Assembly (NCBI GenBank): GCA_016707685.1
Contig: JADJHE010000004.1
Span: forward strand, 1-64,000
Length of the DNA stretch: 64,000 nt
Source: Bacteroidota bacterium
GTDB lineage: Bacteria > Bacteroidota > Bacteroidia > 2-12-FULL-35-15
Reading direction: 5' to 3'
This document shows positions 63,351-64,000 of this stretch, one piece after another. Below the pieces are notes generated by a model. The model was not told the DNA's origin, ran no database searches, and worked only from the letters and a program-made list of their open reading frames with translations. Positions within the stretch are counted from its first letter, which is position 1. Each line of letters opens with the position of its first letter. The position numbers were made by a program, and so were the translations under genes.

Positions 63351-64000
63351 TTAGTTATCTATGTTATTGAAATACTGATTAACTTTTGACTTATAAAACG
63401 GATTTAATGACGGTGGAACCGTTTTTAGTAGTTCCGTTTCTTTTAGTTTCAGTCTGTTATACTCAAAAAATTGATTAGGGTTACTAAAATTTTCATTTTT
63501 TGCTTCATTTGATTGTCTTTTTTCATCCATTTCCCTCTCCTTCTCTGCTTTTTCGTGCTCTAGAAGGCGAGTTAAAATTTCTTGTTGGCGCTTCATTGTC
63601 TCCGGACTAATCAATTTATTTACTAAATCGGTCTCGGTTTCTTCCATTTCTTTGGCCAATTTGCTCATATTACCCGAACCTTTTCCATCTTTATTGATTT
63701 GATCGGCCATTTTTTGAAGTTCTTGACGAATTGCCTCCTGTTGAGCCGCTAATTTTGCAATTTCCTGGCTCATACCACCCATTCCCATCCCAGGTTTCTG
63801 TCCTGGTTTATTTCCTCCTTTTTCGAGCCCCTCCTTCATCTTTTGAATTTGCTTGTTTAATTGCTCCTGCATTTGACGCAAATTCGCCATAGAAGGTTTT
63901 TTGCCGTTTCCACCTGGCTTATTACAACTTCCGCTTCCAGGTTTCTGGCTTTTTGCTTGCGCCTGCATTTGGCTCAATGCCTCATTTAACATCAATGCTA
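63351..64000 (-). CDS. C-terminal end of a DUF4175 family protein (truncated by window)
   Basis: At least 214 residues of a longer protein that continues beyond the window edge. The region has low-complexity Gly/Lys/Pro/Gln stretches (KSQKPGSGSCNKPGGNGKKP, GGNKPGQKPGMGMGGM) separated by coiled-coil-like helices (LRQMQEQLNKQIQKMKEGLE, IAKLAAQQEAIRQELQKMA, KLAKEMEETETDLVNKLI, LTRLLEHEKAEKEREMDEK). This layout fits the C terminus of Bacteroidota DUF4175 proteins, which are usually over 1000 residues with an N-terminal membrane part. Function unknown. Confidence 0.75.
   Translation of the reverse strand, partial: ALMLNEALSQMQAQAKSQKPGSGSCNKPGGNGKKPSMANLRQMQEQLNKQIQKMKEGLEKGGNKPGQKPGMGMGGMSQEIAKLAAQQEAIRQELQKMADQINKDGKGSGNMSKLAKEMEETETDLVNKLISPETMKRQQEILTRLLEHEKAEKEREMDEKRQSNEAKNENFSNPNQFFEYNRLKLKETELLKTVPPSLNPFYKSKVNQYFNNIDN

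Overview
This window looks like chromosomal DNA from a member of the Bacteroidota. The DNA is AT-rich. Several secreted proteins end in type IX secretion (T9SS) sorting domains of type A (12.1-18.9 kb and 3.9-5.4 kb) and type B, the gliding-associated form (30.7-50.5 kb). Shine-Dalgarno sequences are mostly absent, and many gene-free gaps carry the Bacteroidota -7 promoter box TAnnTTTG. No rRNA, tRNA, CRISPR array, insertion sequence or prophage was seen.

Layout. 0-4 kb: housekeeping and cell-surface genes (DUF6624-like protein, mannose-1-phosphate guanylyltransferase, class I/II aminotransferase, SprT-like protein). 3.9-9.7 kb: a secreted haem/copper-monooxygenase-like protein, ferrous iron uptake (feoA, feoB, a tiny CxxC lipoprotein), and a divergent MlaE/MlaF-type lipid ABC transporter pair. 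9.8-19.9 kb: a subtilase, a bacilliredoxin-like protein, a 2266-residue multidomain T9SS protein and a YitT-family membrane protein. 19.9-30.6 kb: a patch of short palindromic repeats, a DUF2459 protein, an unknown secreted protein, an NdpA-type nucleoid protein, an OmpA/PD40 protein with a TPR partner, a DUF885 peptidase and an M42 peptidase. 30.7-50.5 kb: a 20-kb one-strand cluster of three very large T9SS type B adhesin-like proteins (972, 3706 and 1593 residues). Two small homologous secreted proteins (122 and 124 residues) each sit directly upstream of one of the two larger adhesins. 50.7-52.6 kb: malate dehydrogenase, a retropepsin-like protein and a DCC (DUF393) protein. 52.6-62.4 kb: a probable copper-handling region with MbnP-like and MbnH/MauG-like genes, a haem/beta-propeller lipoprotein, two small Cys/His-rich envelope proteins, a 29-codon membrane ORF, an HMA-domain protein, an outer-membrane protein and a TonB-dependent receptor. 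62.4-64 kb: a Nudix hydrolase, an RsbW-like ATPase and the end of a DUF4175 protein.

A strong theme is broken reading frames. At least nine ordinary genes carry 1-nt (once 2-nt) indels, mostly shortened homopolymers, and restoring them gives a family-typical protein whose length is a multiple of three. I read these as sequencing or assembly errors, not pseudogenes, and annotate each as one gene. The best candidates for less-described biology are the adhesin plus small-partner cluster with its shared ~95-residue module, and the MbnP/MbnH-like copper locus with a near-perfect CRP-type palindrome at an activator position.
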